A DNA stretch of 23,878 nucleotides from a virus: positions 1 through 23,878 of IMG/VR virus record IMGVR_UViG_3300001748_000029. One strand, written 5' to 3'. Of this stretch, positions 7,634 through 16,775 are shown piece by piece (within the stretch, counting starts at the first letter, position 1; the number at the start of each line of letters is the position of its first letter). The notes under the pieces are model-generated. The model ran no database searches. It was not told where the DNA came from and saw only the letters and a program-made list of their open reading frames with translations. Position numbers and translations under genes: made by a program.

Positions 7634-9172
7634 ATGCGTTTAAGCGAATTATTTTTAAATAGATTTTTATATAAAGATACATCTCAGGACATGGAGACTA
7701 AAAGTTCTGAGTTTTTGGCTGCTGATTCAACCCCTGATACTCCTGTACCATTAGCTTCTGGAGGGGCTGCTCAAGATATAAATACTAGCAATGTTCTAAT
7801 CAATGGAGCTCAGTTGGAGCCGGGTACTTATCCGACAACTGTTTTGGATGTTTCTAATTGGGGATGGACACAAACTTGTGTTTTCACTTCTGATTCCGCT
7901 GACACTGTTGTTTGGGATGGTGGGGATTTTATTTCTGCTGACGGAACCACCTATACTATTTCTGCCGGTACTACTGGAGCAATGACTCAGAAAACTTATA
8001 TTTATTTATCATTATTAGACCCAGTCAATCCTACTACCACCTACAAACATTCTATAACACCATCTGATGCTGTTGGTTTAGGTAAGGTTCTTATTGCTGT
8101 AGCTGAAGATGCAGCTGTCTCTGCTACCTTTAATCTTAACGAAGCTACTCAGATTGTTGGTGATAACATTCTAGCGAATACAATTGATGCTTCTAAAATC
8201 ACAGCAGGACAATTAGTGGTTGGAACTAATGTTGGTATAGGAACAGCTGAAGACTCTGCTGGAGTTACTACTATTATTGGAGATACAGTTGATACCGGAT
8301 ATATTAATGCTCTTTCAATTACAGTTTTAGGAGCAGTTACAGCTGGGTCTTTAACAGGGCTTACTATTACTGGGGGAACTATTCAAACTGATGATGGAAC
8401 AGGACACCGTGTCGTTATAACAGGGGCTAATGATGATATTAGATTTTATAACTCTTCAAATACAAATACAATTCTTTTAGATGGGTCAAGTACTGACTCT
8501 ACTCAAAGTCAGGTTCGTATTGGTGGTGGAATTGCTTTAACTGGCTCAACAGATGCTACTTATTCTTATGGTACAGAAATTTGGTCTGGAGGATTTGGTG
8601 GAACTGGAATTGCTACCTTTATTGATGCTATTGGAAATGGGCAATCAGCTTCATTATCGGTTCGTTCTAGTGGTGAATTATGGTTATACAGTACAGGGGG
8701 TGCTGTTAATTTTTCTGTAGATAATGATGGAAATATTAATACTCCATCAATAAATTTGAATGGAACTACCAGAACATCTTGGCCTTCAGCAAGTTATCCA
8801 AGTGCAGGAATAGCTCTTTCGACTGGTTCAGGTTGGGGTTCTTCAATAACAAATAATTCATCTAACTGGAATACAGCTTACGGATGGGGAAATCATGCGA
8901 GTGCTGGATATGCTGTGAAGGGAAGTTCTAATACATTTACAAGTACAAACACATTTAGTGGACTTATTACAGCAAATGGTGGAATAACACTTGGAGCAAG
9001 TGATGTTCTATTATTTAGTTCAGGAGCTTATATAGATGACCCGAAAGCAATATATATGAGTTCTGAAACATCAGCTCCCGGTGGAGCAGCTGGTGGAATT
9101 TATTATAATTCATTAACTGGTTACTTTTACGGTCATGATGGTTCAAGTTGGAAACAACTTGCTTTCGTATAG
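7634..9172 (+). CDS. tail fibre protein
   Basis: A 512-residue protein rich in Gly, Ser and Thr with very few charged residues. The N-terminal 50 residues (MRLSELFLNRFLYKD...) are probably the virion-docking part. Residues 55-170 form a beta domain (TVVWDGGDFISADGTTYTI). The linker ILANTIDASKITAGQL (179-194) is a recurrent phage fibre/tip motif, as is NWNTAYGWGNHASAGY (411-426). The C-terminus ends with a short beta tip (GGIYYNSLTGYFYGHDG, then SSWKQLAFV). No chaperone-type or endosialidase-type autoproteolytic C-terminus is visible. It most likely mediates host recognition. Composition matches the neighbouring structural genes, and the start is four bases after the previous stop. Confidence 0.75.
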   Translation: MRLSELFLNRFLYKDTSQDMETKSSEFLAADSTPDTPVPLASGGAAQDINTSNVLINGAQLEPGTYPTTVLDVSNWGWTQTCVFTSDSADTVVWDGGDFISADGTTYTISAGTTGAMTQKTYIYLSLLDPVNPTTTYKHSITPSDAVGLGKVLIAVAEDAAVSATFNLNEATQIVGDNILANTIDASKITAGQLVVGTNVGIGTAEDSAGVTTIIGDTVDTGYINALSITVLGAVTAGSLTGLTITGGTIQTDDGTGHRVVITGANDDIRFYNSSNTNTILLDGSSTDSTQSQVRIGGGIALTGSTDATYSYGTEIWSGGFGGTGIATFIDAIGNGQSASLSVRSSGELWLYSTGGAVNFSVDNDGNINTPSINLNGTTRTSWPSASYPSAGIALSTGSGWGSSITNNSSNWNTAYGWGNHASAGYAVKGSSNTFTSTNTFSGLITANGGITLGASDVLLFSSGAYIDDPKAIYMSSETSAPGGAAGGIYYNSLTGYFYGHDGSSWKQLAFV

Positions 9173-9217
9173 GAGTTTGCATAAACAAAATATTAACAAT
9201 ATAATTTAATTAATAAT

Positions 9218-10360
9218 ATGTACCCAACAACAAATTTACAACCCGGACAAAGAGGACCAGAAGTCGAAAAACTTCAGCAGTTTTTGTTGTCAGAGGGTCT
9301 TCTAACACAAGCACAAATAAATACTGGTCCGGGAATTTATGGTCCAGCAACTACTCAAGCAGTAAAATACTGGCAAGATATAAATGGTGTAGATAATACT
9401 TCTGGCCCGGGGTATTGGGGACCAAGGTCTATTGCAGCTGCTTCTGGTAATCCTATGGCCGGAGCTTCGAATGTTGCAGAACCTGCACAACCAGCCGTAC
9501 CCGCACAACCAACTCCATACGCTTATGGAAGAGCACCTGATGACCCTATGAATCAATTCAATACTCAAACAGGGCAACCTAATCCTAATTGGAATGGAGG
9601 TAATGCAACGATGGGAGGTGGTAGTGACGAACCATATTCAGAAGAAGAGTATACAGCTGCTTTGGAAGCGAACCCTATCATTCAAGCTTCTATAGCGAAA
9701 GGAAACACAGCAGAAGATTTAGCTTATGCAGCTGAAACTGGTGATTTAAGTGGTTTAGTTAACCAATTTGGACAACCTTTTAGCTTAGAAGAGCAACAAA
9801 CAGCCCTAAAACAGGCTGAAGATGACAATAAGTTGTATTACGATGCCCTAAAATCGAAGGAAACAGCTGATGCAGAGTCTGCTTTAGCCGAAAAAAAAGC
9901 CAATTATCAGGATTACTTACTAAACTCAGGACAGCAATTCGAAAGCGACAAGACAAAATCTGACCAGTCAGCAGCTAATCAAGGGGTATTATTCTCAGGG
10001 GGAAGAGTTCAAAGAGAAAAAAATCTAGCTCGAGCTTATGAACAAGACCAAGCTTCAAAATTAGATTCTCTTAGTAGAGATATTGGAAACACAGCTAGAG
10101 ACTATCAATATAAATACGGAAACGAAGCAGCTAATGGGTTATCTCAGTACTATAACTTGGGAGGAAATTCTTACAATCCTAATGTAGCAAGAGGTGGAGT
10201 TAGTTCAAACGCATTATCAAGTGTCTATAATCCAAACAAATACAACTATCAAGGAACTGTAAATACGCAAAAGAAAGCTGTTGCAAATCAAAGAGCGGCT
10301 GGATTGTTATGGAATAAAGGCAATAAATTATTAGCAACAGGAGCAGGTAATCAATATTAA
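9218..10360 (+). CDS. virion protein with N-terminal peptidoglycan-binding domain
   Basis: A 380-residue protein. Residues 6-75 match a PG_binding_1 domain: LQPGQRGPEVEKLQQFL, then GIYGPATTQAVKYWQ and GYWGPRSIAA. A low-complexity Pro/Ala/Asn linker spans about 75-145. Helical, Gln- and Ala-rich segments follow at about 150-300, and the C-terminus is Asn/Tyr-rich (YNPNKYNYQGTVNTQ). No catalytic domain is visible, so the protein probably binds the cell wall. Its place at the head of three candidate internal-virion genes suggests an ejection or tail-tip role in which wall binding helps DNA delivery. The motif FSGGRVQREKNLARAYEQD recalls helical segments of other phage internal proteins, but I cannot assign it to a family. 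Confidence 0.65.
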   Translation: MYPTTNLQPGQRGPEVEKLQQFLLSEGLLTQAQINTGPGIYGPATTQAVKYWQDINGVDNTSGPGYWGPRSIAAASGNPMAGASNVAEPAQPAVPAQPTPYAYGRAPDDPMNQFNTQTGQPNPNWNGGNATMGGGSDEPYSEEEYTAALEANPIIQASIAKGNTAEDLAYAAETGDLSGLVNQFGQPFSLEEQQTALKQAEDDNKLYYDALKSKETADAESALAEKKANYQDYLLNSGQQFESDKTKSDQSAANQGVLFSGGRVQREKNLARAYEQDQASKLDSLSRDIGNTARDYQYKYGNEAANGLSQYYNLGGNSYNPNVARGGVSSNALSSVYNPNKYNYQGTVNTQKKAVANQRAAGLLWNKGNKLLATGAGNQY

Positions 10361-10364
10361 TATT

Positions 10365-11393
10365 ATGAATCCATCAAATCCATTCTACAATCTAATCGAT
10401 AAGAACAATCCGTTCTACAGTAAAACACAAACAAGGGAACTTCCTAATGGTGGTGGTTCTTATAGTATTCCTAGTACTACTCCCGGTTCTCAGTTATTTA
10501 GTCCTCCATCAATGGCTACTCAAACATCTACTCCACCAACTCTTTTCGGTCAGCAGGAACAAACAGCCCCACCTAAAAAATCAAAGTATATGAATCCAGC
10601 TACAGGAAAATATTACACACCGGAAGAATATGCTAATAGTGTGGCTCTAAAAATTCCTGCAAGTAAAGGAACTGGTGATGTTACACAATACGCTGGTGAT
10701 GCTCTAGCTAACCCAGACGAATCAACAGAGGCTCTAAATACTCGTGCAACTAATATGAATAATACTCGGAATGATATTGCAACAGGAACTACAGACCCTT
10801 ACAAAGTAGGTAAAGATTCCGGTATAGCTTACAGTCCACAGGAATTGGCCGCTATTGAAAAAGCTTACGCTGGTATCTACGACCCAGCTTTGAATGATGT
10901 ATTCTCAAGATTAAAAACTAGAGAGGAAGAAGCCCAAAGAGATGCTGACAGAGAGGATAGAATTTTCGCAACCAATGAAAGTATCCGACAATGGAGAGCA
11001 ACTACTGGTTCTAAGATTGATACTGAAAATGATACTAAAAGTGACTTATTTACACAAAGTCAATTAAATAATGGAGCAACAAACGCAAGATTAACAGTAG
11101 GACCTGATGGAGCTTTTGAACAATTAAGTAATGACCTTAAAAACTTCTTTATTAATCCACCGAAAGAGGTAGACCCAGTTACTGGAAAGTCTTATGACAG
11201 TTTTATCGTTTGGGATAATTTAATAAAACAAGTTGAAGATGGTAAAATGTCAGTTAAAGAAGCAGCCGATGAAATCGAAAGTAGTGGTTTGTCAAATGAT
11301 GTTAAACATTATTATCTTGACCAATTACCATTAGAAGAAAAAGAAAAAGAAGGATACTTTAAAAGACTTTGGGGAGCAATAACAGGGAATTAA
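10365..11393 (+). CDS. unrecognised probable internal virion protein
   Basis: A 342-residue protein I do not recognise. The N-terminus repeats NPFY (5-8 and 15-18). A Pro/Ser/Thr-rich disordered stretch follows at 20-80, with a small motif YMNPATGKYYTPEEYA. A long charged helical region follows (FSRLKTREEEAQRDADRED), and the C-terminus is acidic and helical (EEKEKEGYFKRLWGAITGN). No signal peptide or membrane segment is evident. It lies four bases from genes on either side, between the peptidoglycan-binding protein and the giant peptidase-bearing protein, so co-assembly into the virion interior is a reasonable inference. Function is otherwise unknown. Confidence 0.55.
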   Translation: MNPSNPFYNLIDKNNPFYSKTQTRELPNGGGSYSIPSTTPGSQLFSPPSMATQTSTPPTLFGQQEQTAPPKKSKYMNPATGKYYTPEEYANSVALKIPASKGTGDVTQYAGDALANPDESTEALNTRATNMNNTRNDIATGTTDPYKVGKDSGIAYSPQELAAIEKAYAGIYDPALNDVFSRLKTREEEAQRDADREDRIFATNESIRQWRATTGSKIDTENDTKSDLFTQSQLNNGATNARLTVGPDGAFEQLSNDLKNFFINPPKEVDPVTGKSYDSFIVWDNLIKQVEDGKMSVKEAADEIESSGLSNDVKHYYLDQLPLEEKEKEGYFKRLWGAITGN

Positions 11394-11397
11394 AATA

Positions 11398-14300
11398 ATG
11401 TCTACTATAAATAGGTTCAAAAATTTAGATGACCGTTTATCAACAAGTACCACTACGAATAGATTTAAAGGGTTAGAAGAACAAGTACCATCTCAGAATG
11501 GTGCTGTTTCTAATACAAGAGAACTTAATCAATTTGGACTTCCAGTTTCTTATATTTCTCAAGGAAGTGGAACTACTGAGACCCCAGTAAAAGATGATGG
11601 CTTCTTAACAAAAGCTGCTAAATTTGTTCTTCCTAGAAAAGCAGAAGATTTCTTTGGACTAAATGATACCGAACAACAGAAACAAACAAGGGATAATATT
11701 ACTTCTTCATACGAAAACAAGTTTGCTAGAGAAGATTTAGGTAGATTACAACAACGAATAGACCCAGAGACAGGGAAACTTCCAACTCAAACAGCTGGTG
11801 GTGTTATAAAAGAAACTCCCGGTATAAAATATGTTCCATTTTTTGGTGCTGTACCATCAATAAAGGACTCTTATGCACTATATCAAGCTGCAAAAAGACT
11901 AGAATCAGGTACTAATACACCTGTAGATGACAATATTTTGGCACAATTTAAGGCAAAAAGTGAGCAGGATAAGACTTTTGGTGCAAAAGTACTGAATGTT
12001 CTTGTAGAACTTCCAGCATTCGCTGGTGAATTAGCAGCGACTGGAGGTATTTTCTCTAGTGTAAAAGGAGGGACGCAAAAACTTGTAACAAAGGGACTTG
12101 AAACAGCAGCTGAAAAATCAGCAAAGAGAAAGGCTATCGAGAGTGTTCTTACAAGGTCAGTAGGTAATGTTGCTGGTGCAACTGCACAAACTATACCAGC
12201 TAGATTCCTAGAAATAACGGCTGAAACTATCCAGAACATGACCCCTGAGTACCAATATCAACCCGGTGAAGCCAATACTTTTTCATCTTTTATATCAGAA
12301 CCCGGAGATGATGTCTGGTTAGCCGCAACTAAAGCTTTAAGCAATCAATGGGTGGAAGTTGTTTCTGAAAAATCAGGAGGTATTTTCAACGAAGCTCTTG
12401 CTCCAGTTAAAAGTAGACTAATGAAACTGGCTGTTTTTAAAGCTCTTGTTAAAAAAAATCCATCACTAACTTCAAGCAAGTTTATGAGTTTAGTAAACTC
12501 AGCTGGATGGAATGGAGTTCTTGCTGAAATGGGAGAAGAACGAATTGGGGAACTTATGAGAGGAGCCCTTACACAGGTAGGACTTAGTGAAGATGGTTTT
12601 AAAATGCCTAGCAAAGAACAATTGGCTGTAGAACTTGTTTCATTCGCAATTCCGGGAGCAGCTATTGGTATAGCTAATAAAGCAATGCAGTCACAGGATG
12701 GAAGTTTTAAAGGATTTAAAACAGATACTACCGGGATGACTAATTATGACAACCTTTTAAATACAACAGATAAGGCTTCAAATGGACAAACATTGCAGGA
12801 TTATTATAGAGATGAAAAAGGAATGTCTGGAGAAATTATTACAATGTCTCCAGATGAATATATAAATAGAGCAGCAGAAGGATTTAATAAAGATATTAAT
12901 GAACTTATAGAAACTAGGGGTACAAAATATCCAACACAATATGCTGAGAAAATGAACAATGGAGAAAACTTTAATATGCCTGTATTAGATTATAGTAAAG
13001 ATGGTTTTACTCAAGAGGGATTAAATAGAGCGATAGCAGCAAAACAATTAGGGATAAATGAAATGCCTGTTCTTGTAGTAAATAATAAACAAAAAACTTC
13101 AACAATAACTAACCAAGAAACTGCACCAACTCCAAAAGGTCCGGGACATAGAAAACTAAACGATACTTTGGATAGGATGGTTAGAAGTGGAACTCTCTTT
13201 GAAGAAGATGCGGTTATTCTTAAAACTCTTTTTGAAGATACAAACGATGATTACCTAGTCAAACTAAATTTAGAAGATGTTAAAAATCTACCTGCTCTTG
13301 GAAGATTTCGGATTAAACAGAGAATGAGAGATATGGCTATTCTTGATGGGAGCAACAGACTTCAAATGAGAAAGGGAGAGGCAGAAAATAATTCAATGAC
13401 TTCTGCTGCAAAAACATTCGTACATGAATACGGACACTCTGGCTGGTATATGATTTTGTCACAAGAGGAAAGAGATATGGTTAAAGATGTTTATAGAAAA
13501 CTTGGTAGGAAAGGGAGAATATCTTTATTTGAAAAAGGTGCTGGAAGCAACCCAAATTATCACGGCAGAGCAGAAAGAAAAGATGTTGGTAGAGAGTTTT
13601 GGGCTGAGAGTTTTGCTGAGTATGTTATGGAAAATAAAGTCCCAGCTGAACAGATGAGGCCTCTTTTAGAAAAAGTCGGTCGTTACCTTTACAATGGGCT
13701 AAAGAGATTAGTATTTCGTGGAAATGTAAATGCTATAAATAAACTAAAACCACTATACGAAAAGATATTAGCTGGAGATAAAACAACTCCACTATCAGTG
13801 TTTGCAAATAAAGAGCCTCCTAGCTTCAATGCCGAGGTCCGGAAAATGATAGGAGAAATAGAAGCAGAAGATGAAAAAGGATTTCAGGAGCGTAGGAAAG
13901 AGATGCTAGGGAAACCTACTACTAAACAAGTCCCTGTTAAAAGTCTATTCCCCGGAGTTACTGAACAACCTATTCAAAAACCCCAAGGTGAATCTCCTGT
14001 TGATATGTTTCCAGATGTACCTCCAGATTTAATTGATACAGTAGAACCGATAGAGAAAGTTCTTGAAGGTGATAAAAGAACTCCTATAAATGAGAGGGTT
14101 CGTTTTATTGATTATCTTAGAACACCATGGAGAGTATTTGAAAGGATGGGGATTAGAGCACAATATCAATCTTTACTTAAAGCTTATGAAAATTATGTTC
14201 AAGAACTACCAAAAAATATAGATAAAATAACAACATGGTCTAAACAAGTTTCTCAAGAAGGTAATGAAAAAATATTCCGTTCTTTAGATGGTGAAACAGT

Positions 14301-15837
14301 AGAATTAAATCCAGAGGAAATTAAAGTTAAGAACGAAATAAAATCTTGGTTACGCCAATGGGCTGATAGATTAGGTATGGACCCAGATGCTAGAATTTCT
14401 GAGTATATTACTCACATTTTTCCGTTTGGAAAAAATGGTGAAATTCCAGAAGAATTAGCTTATGTAATAAATAAAAAAATTCCCGGAAGTGTTTATGACC
14501 CATTTTTACTACAAAGAAAGGGTGCAGAAGGTTATTTAAAGGATACTTGGGCCGCACTTGATGCTTATGTTAAGCGTGCAACTAGAAAAGTTCACATGGA
14601 CCCTGCATTAGCAGAATTAAAAGATGCGTCTGATGACCTTACAGACGTTAGTCAGTTAAATTACATAAATAAATATGTTGGGACTATTAATATGAGACCA
14701 ACAGAATTGGATACAGCAATCGACAACCATATAAAAGAACTATTTGGATTTAGATTCGGGGTAAGACCAACAGCAGCAATAACTAGAACTATTCGTAAAA
14801 CCATAGCTAGAGCTAAAATTGCTGGTTCAGTTGTTTCATTTGGTAAAAACTTAACTCAGGGGGTTAACACCTTTTCTGAACTTGGTACACACTACACAAC
14901 TAAGGGATATATTGATTTAGTAAAATTTGGTAAGAAAGAATTAGAGGAAAATGGTGTTCTTATCCAACCATTTATCGAGGATAGAACTTATAGTGCTGTT
15001 AAAAAAGCAGCTGAGAAATTTGATAATGCTATGTTTGTAAACATGTCTGCGTCAGAATTAGTTAACAGAGGAGCAGCTTATTACGGGGCTAAAGCAAAAT
15101 TCCTTAATGGTAAAATTAAACCAAAAGAGTTTAGGAATGCTCTAGGTAGAGAAATGCCAGCTGATTATTCTCCAACAATGGAAGATGCAATTGATTATGG
15201 TAAAGCTATTTCAGCTAAAACTCAATTCTTATTTGGCCCACTAGATACTCCAGTAGGGATGAGTAGTGATATTGCAAAAACTGCTGCACAGTTCCAAACT
15301 TTTGGATTAAAACAACAAGAATTTATTTGGCAAATGTTAGGGGAAAAAGAATATCTAAAATTCACTAGATATATGCTAAGCTCTATGCTCCTATTTGCTT
15401 ACATCGGCTCAGCCTTTGGAATGAGATGGGATGATTCACTTAAAACTTTACGATGGGGATACCCACCAATTGTCCAATTTATAATAGATTTAGCTCAAAA
15501 AGGAGTATTTGGTAAAGATAAATATGGTAATAAACTAGACCCTATGGAAAGAGTTTCTGGAGTGGCCGGTTCTCTATTTACCAATGTAGTCCCAACTGGT
15601 GCTCAAATAAAAAGAAGTGTTGAAGGATTTAATGCTGTTAACGAAGGAGCTGTTTACGGTAAAGCACCAGATGGAGCTCAACGAGGAGATTTCCAATATG
15701 AAATAGACCAAACTCCTATGAATTACATTAGAGGTACACTATTCGGTAAAGGGAACTTACCATCAGCTCAAGAGTACTATAAAAATAAAGAGTCTGGTAA
15801 AAAACCTTCAGGTAATAATAGATTCTCAGGTTTATAA
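11398..15837 (+). CDS. giant internal/ejection-type protein with ParB-like and HEYGH metallopeptidase segments
   Basis: A 1479-residue protein and the last rightward gene. A short motif NRFK-x-L occurs at 5-10 and 21-26 and again as NRFSGL at the extreme C-terminus (1474-1479). Residues 478-562 (GEIITMSPDEYI ... DGFTQEGLNRAIAAKQLGI then NEMPVLVV) resemble the ParB/sulfiredoxin-like domain found in phage large polyvalent proteins. Residues 673-682 (TFVHEYGHSG) carry an HExxH zinc-peptidase motif. Glu733 and Glu737 in REFWAESFAEY are candidate third ligands about 55 residues later, so a gluzincin-like active site is plausible. The long helical remainder (900-1460) includes a hydrophobic stretch near 1325-1342 and resembles podoviral internal ejection proteins. 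Likely roles are transit of DNA across the envelope and cleavage of virion or host proteins. The overall assignment comes from size, position and motifs. Confidence 0.6.
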   Translation: MSTINRFKNLDDRLSTSTTTNRFKGLEEQVPSQNGAVSNTRELNQFGLPVSYISQGSGTTETPVKDDGFLTKAAKFVLPRKAEDFFGLNDTEQQKQTRDNITSSYENKFAREDLGRLQQRIDPETGKLPTQTAGGVIKETPGIKYVPFFGAVPSIKDSYALYQAAKRLESGTNTPVDDNILAQFKAKSEQDKTFGAKVLNVLVELPAFAGELAATGGIFSSVKGGTQKLVTKGLETAAEKSAKRKAIESVLTRSVGNVAGATAQTIPARFLEITAETIQNMTPEYQYQPGEANTFSSFISEPGDDVWLAATKALSNQWVEVVSEKSGGIFNEALAPVKSRLMKLAVFKALVKKNPSLTSSKFMSLVNSAGWNGVLAEMGEERIGELMRGALTQVGLSEDGFKMPSKEQLAVELVSFAIPGAAIGIANKAMQSQDGSFKGFKTDTTGMTNYDNLLNTTDKASNGQTLQDYYRDEKGMSGEIITMSPDEYINRAAEGFNKDINELIETRGTKYPTQYAEKMNNGENFNMPVLDYSKDGFTQEGLNRAIAAKQLGINEMPVLVVNNKQKTSTITNQETAPTPKGPGHRKLNDTLDRMVRSGTLFEEDAVILKTLFEDTNDDYLVKLNLEDVKNLPALGRFRIKQRMRDMAILDGSNRLQMRKGEAENNSMTSAAKTFVHEYGHSGWYMILSQEERDMVKDVYRKLGRKGRISLFEKGAGSNPNYHGRAERKDVGREFWAESFAEYVMENKVPAEQMRPLLEKVGRYLYNGLKRLVFRGNVNAINKLKPLYEKILAGDKTTPLSVFANKEPPSFNAEVRKMIGEIEAEDEKGFQERRKEMLGKPTTKQVPVKSLFPGVTEQPIQKPQGESPVDMFPDVPPDLIDTVEPIEKVLEGDKRTPINERVRFIDYLRTPWRVFERMGIRAQYQSLLKAYENYVQELPKNIDKITTWSKQVSQEGNEKIFRSLDGETVELNPEEIKVKNEIKSWLRQWADRLGMDPDARISEYITHIFPFGKNGEIPEELAYVINKKIPGSVYDPFLLQRKGAEGYLKDTWAALDAYVKRATRKVHMDPALAELKDASDDLTDVSQLNYINKYVGTINMRPTELDTAIDNHIKELFGFRFGVRPTAAITRTIRKTIARAKIAGSVVSFGKNLTQGVNTFSELGTHYTTKGYIDLVKFGKKELEENGVLIQPFIEDRTYSAVKKAAEKFDNAMFVNMSASELVNRGAAYYGAKAKFLNGKIKPKEFRNALGREMPADYSPTMEDAIDYGKAISAKTQFLFGPLDTPVGMSSDIAKTAAQFQTFGLKQQEFIWQMLGEKEYLKFTRYMLSSMLLFAYIGSAFGMRWDDSLKTLRWGYPPIVQFIIDLAQKGVFGKDKYGNKLDPMERVSGVAGSLFTNVVPTGAQIKRSVEGFNAVNEGAVYGKAPDGAQRGDFQYEIDQTPMNYIRGTLFGKGNLPSAQEYYKNKESGKKPSGNNRFSGL

Positions 15838-15840
15838 ATT

Positions 15841-15900
15841 AAAAAACACCCAATTCATATAATATTTTATAAAAAAATGTTATGAAGGAGGGTGTTTTTT
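15841..15900. terminator. bidirectional intrinsic terminator
   Basis: AAAAAACACCC at 15841-15851 is perfectly complementary to GGGTGTTTTTT at 15890-15900 (11 pairs). A second inner stem is TTCATA (854-859 of this block) with TATGAA (15881-15886). The T-run ends the rightward transcript three bases past the giant-protein stop, and the A-run gives a U-run for the leftward transcript. It therefore serves both converging arms. The 38-base loop is A/T-rich and longer than usual. Confidence 0.85.
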
Positions 15901-15904
15901 AGTG

Positions 15905-16021
15905 TACCGATGATACCAAATAGTCGTATGACTATCTTTTACCGTTGCCATTGATTCTGTTGCGAAGAACTATGGGTGGCTGGACTCCATTCAAAGATAG
16001 CTTCTCGATATATCCAGTATC
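15905..16021. other. non-coding, potentially structured convergence-zone element
   Basis: No open frame of note lies between the terminator and the stop of the last leftward gene. The stretch is about 41% GC, reaching 50% at 15941-15990, higher than its surroundings. Complementary blocks include GATAC (15912-15916) with GTATC (16017-16021), ATAGTC (15921-15926 region) with GACTAT four bases on, CTATCTTT (15932-15939) with AAAGATAG (15993-16000), and CTGGA (15980-15984) with TCCAG (16013-16017). The last two cross, and the second and third are mutually exclusive. It lies in the 3' untranslated end of the leftward transcript. It could be a small RNA, a processing element, or a DNA site. Confidence 0.4.
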
Positions 16022-16037
16022 TTATTTAATTGTAAAA

Positions 16038-16253
16038 TTATTTCTCTAAACACGCAAGAAGTAGAGGTGTAAAATTAATTGCTGTCTTTTCAAAACCATT
16101 AATTTTTATTTCGTTAATAAAAATATCCTCTGCTCTTTGTGTAATCTCAGGAGTTAATTCTACATTCTCTTCTTTAGCTATTTCAGATAACAACATTCCG
16201 AACTCCAAAGCTAATTCTACTGTTCTTTTTCTATAGAATGGTAATTTAATCAT
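16038..16253 (-). CDS. small helical hypothetical protein
   Basis: A 71-residue protein (MIKLPFYRKRTVELALEFGM...), helical and mildly amphipathic, with no recognised motif. It is the last gene of the leftward operon, and its ATG overlaps the previous stop as ATGA, indicating translational coupling. Its stop lies just before the structured convergence zone. Function unknown. Confidence 0.65.
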   Translation of the reverse strand: MIKLPFYRKRTVELALEFGMLLSEIAKEENVELTPEITQRAEDIFINEIKINGFEKTAINFTPLLLACLEK

Positions 16254-16420
16254 TTCTTTTTTTCTTTAGTTTCTGGTAATGGTGTTGTTATTTCTTGTTC
16301 TTTCAGATTCTCTAACACTCTAGCAATTTGAACTAAATTAAATCCTGTTTCAGCAGGAGCTACCTGATTTTTTAGAATCATAACTAACTCATCTCTTGTT
16401 TTTTTAGGTAGTAATAACAT
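16250..16420 (-). CDS. 56-residue hypothetical protein
   Basis: An open frame of 56 residues begins MLLLPKKTRDELVMILKNQ, continues with a predicted helix (NLVQIARVLENLKEQE) and ends in a Lys-rich tail. It starts one base after the upstream stop, and its TGA overlaps the ATG of the next gene. That spacing and its exact fit between two genes support a real coding region. No family recognised. The pattern of two short helices could be a protein-protein contact module. Confidence 0.6.
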   Translation of the reverse strand: MLLLPKKTRDELVMILKNQVAPAETGFNLVQIARVLENLKEQEITTPLPETKEKKK

Positions 16421-16421
16421 A

Positions 16422-16775
16422 TTAATTTGCTTTATAAATTGTTAAACAATCATCTTGTTTTTTCTCAAATCTTTCTTCTATATTTGTATATTTATATGCT
16501 GGTAATTCACAATCCGGTTTTCTACCCATTGTTTCACAGGCATTATCCCAATCTAAACTGTAAACTTCATAAGCATTATTCTTACAATCTTTGTAATTAA
16601 TTTCTCTTTTCATTTGTGCAAAAGACTCAGCTCTTTCTTTTTGTAACTGTATTTCTAATTCATTTGCTAATTCCTCTCTTGGAATTGCAATAAAAGCTGT
16701 ATAAAGTATCCAAAGTACTAAAAACACTACTATAATTCCGATAATATTAAGTATATTTTTCTTTAAAAAATTCAT
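16422..16775 (-). CDS. membrane-anchored cysteine-containing small protein
   Basis: A 117-residue protein with a basic start and one hydrophobic segment at about 8-30 (NILNIIGIIVVFLVLWILY), followed by a charged helical stretch at 33-58. Four cysteines (64, 80, 89, 110) lie in the part beyond the membrane, which could form two disulphides if exported. Topology (short cytoplasmic N-terminus, single anchor, external coiled region) is spanin-like, but no outer-membrane partner gene was seen in the other frames. The start overlaps the stop of the nuclease gene by one base (TAATG). Function unknown. Confidence 0.6.
   Translation of the reverse strand: MNFLKKNILNIIGIIVVFLVLWILYTAFIAIPREELANELEIQLQKERAESFAQMKREINYKDCKNNAYEVYSLDWDNACETMGRKPDCELPAYKYTNIEERFEKKQDDCLTIYKAN

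Noticed and set aside
15905-16021. A tRNA gene in the convergence zone
   Set aside because: No cloverleaf or T-arm consensus could be drawn on either strand.
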